Shown here one piece after another: positions 61,268 to 61,317 of a stretch of 61,317 nucleotides of DNA; position 1 is the first letter of the stretch, and every line of letters begins with the position of its first letter. The notes beneath the pieces are model-generated. The model was given only the letters and a program-made list of their open reading frames with translations. It did not search any database and was not told where the DNA came from. The position numbers and the translations under genes are program-made. This stretch comes from CAYNTS01 sp964400495 (GTDB lineage: Bacteria > Fidelibacterota > Marinisomatia > SCGC-AAA003-L08 > D37C17): positions 1-61,317 of the forward strand of contig CAYNTS010000004.1 of assembly GCA_964400495.1 (NCBI GenBank), given 5' to 3'.

Positions 61268-61317
61268 ACTTCCTACATTTTATCGGACACCCTAAGAGAG
61301 GTAAATTACCAATCAAG
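61264..61317 (+). CDS. Possible start of a further gene, cut by the window end
   Basis: A TTG at 61264 overlapping the folD stop opens a frame (NFLHFIGHPKRGKLPIK) that stays open to the last base. The close overlap fits the packing of this region. Too short to assign a family, and the start is a guess. Confidence 0.35.
   Translation, partial: MNFLHFIGHPKRGKLPIK

Overview
The window looks like a chromosomal segment of an AT-rich, Gram-negative, outer-membrane-bearing bacterium. Supporting signs are many lipoprotein signal peptides, an outer-membrane beta-barrel ending in Phe, PpiD/SurA-type chaperone, RlpA, periplasmic TlpA-like protein and class 1B dihydroorotate dehydrogenase. The dockerin-like repeat of the type GD-N-D--VN--DIV, the DUF1343 (NamZ) gene and the MutL-like/membrane-protein block fit the FCB group; Candidatus Marinimicrobia (SAR406 / Neomarinimicrobiota) is my best guess, but this is an inference from gene style, not a phylogenetic test.

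Layout. 1-800: the 3' end of a formylglycine-generating-enzyme-fold gene whose C-terminus looks like the variable region of a diversity-generating retroelement (DGR) target, then a hairpin and a cluster of short palindromes. 809-6575: two sodium:solute symporters, a NamZ-like exo-N-acetylmuramidase lipoprotein and a UMF1-type MFS transporter, probably for cell-wall sugar or muropeptide scavenging. 6737-8113: a small exported protein and a TolB-like propeller lipoprotein, closed by a strong bidirectional terminator. 8181-9865 (minus): PpiD/SurA-like chaperone behind tRNA-Ala. 9986-12086: rhodanese, MauE-like membrane protein and a candidate selenoprotein (in-frame UGA in an EPCG-U motif followed by a SECIS-like hairpin), which a conventional ORF call would truncate. 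12178-12474: tRNA-Gly, tRNA-Cys, tRNA-Leu, each followed by its own terminator-like hairpin.

12499-28289 is the most striking part. A two-component system faces a 13.6-kb tightly overlapped operon encoding an FNR-like flavoprotein, a b-type-cytochrome-like membrane protein, a ferredoxin/flavin oxidoreductase, five multiheme c-type cytochromes (20, 9, 24, 46 and 9 canonical CxxCH sites; 108 in total plus a few CX3CH/CX5CH sites) and an outer-membrane beta-barrel protein. I infer an electron conduit from the cytoplasmic side through periplasm and outer membrane to an external acceptor, of a porin-cytochrome kind but with no recognisable MtrA/B/C or Omb/Oma/Omc relationship that I can establish by eye. 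Two of the cytochromes share an apparently identical 629-bp block, so heme modules are being copied between genes.

28337-34532: small unknown protein, TPR/LysM lipoprotein, pyrK-pyrD, RlpA, and a convergent thioredoxin-like protein with thrombospondin-type-3 repeats. 34687-47255: cdsA and an oligopeptide-type ABC transporter (SBP, two permeases, one ATPase) interrupted by a seven-gene block: a MutL-like ASKHA ATPase, a KOW/hybrid-domain protein and five small to medium membrane proteins of unknown function. 47302-50158: aldehyde dehydrogenase (ALDH7 type) and lysine 6-aminotransferase, a lysine-to-aminoadipate route. 50158-53230: rsmI, tmk, S41 protease. 53532-61317: tRNA-Val and the translation cluster thrS-infC-rpmI-rplT-pheS-pheT, then zapA, folD and the first codons of another gene. 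infC seems to start at a rare AUA codon.
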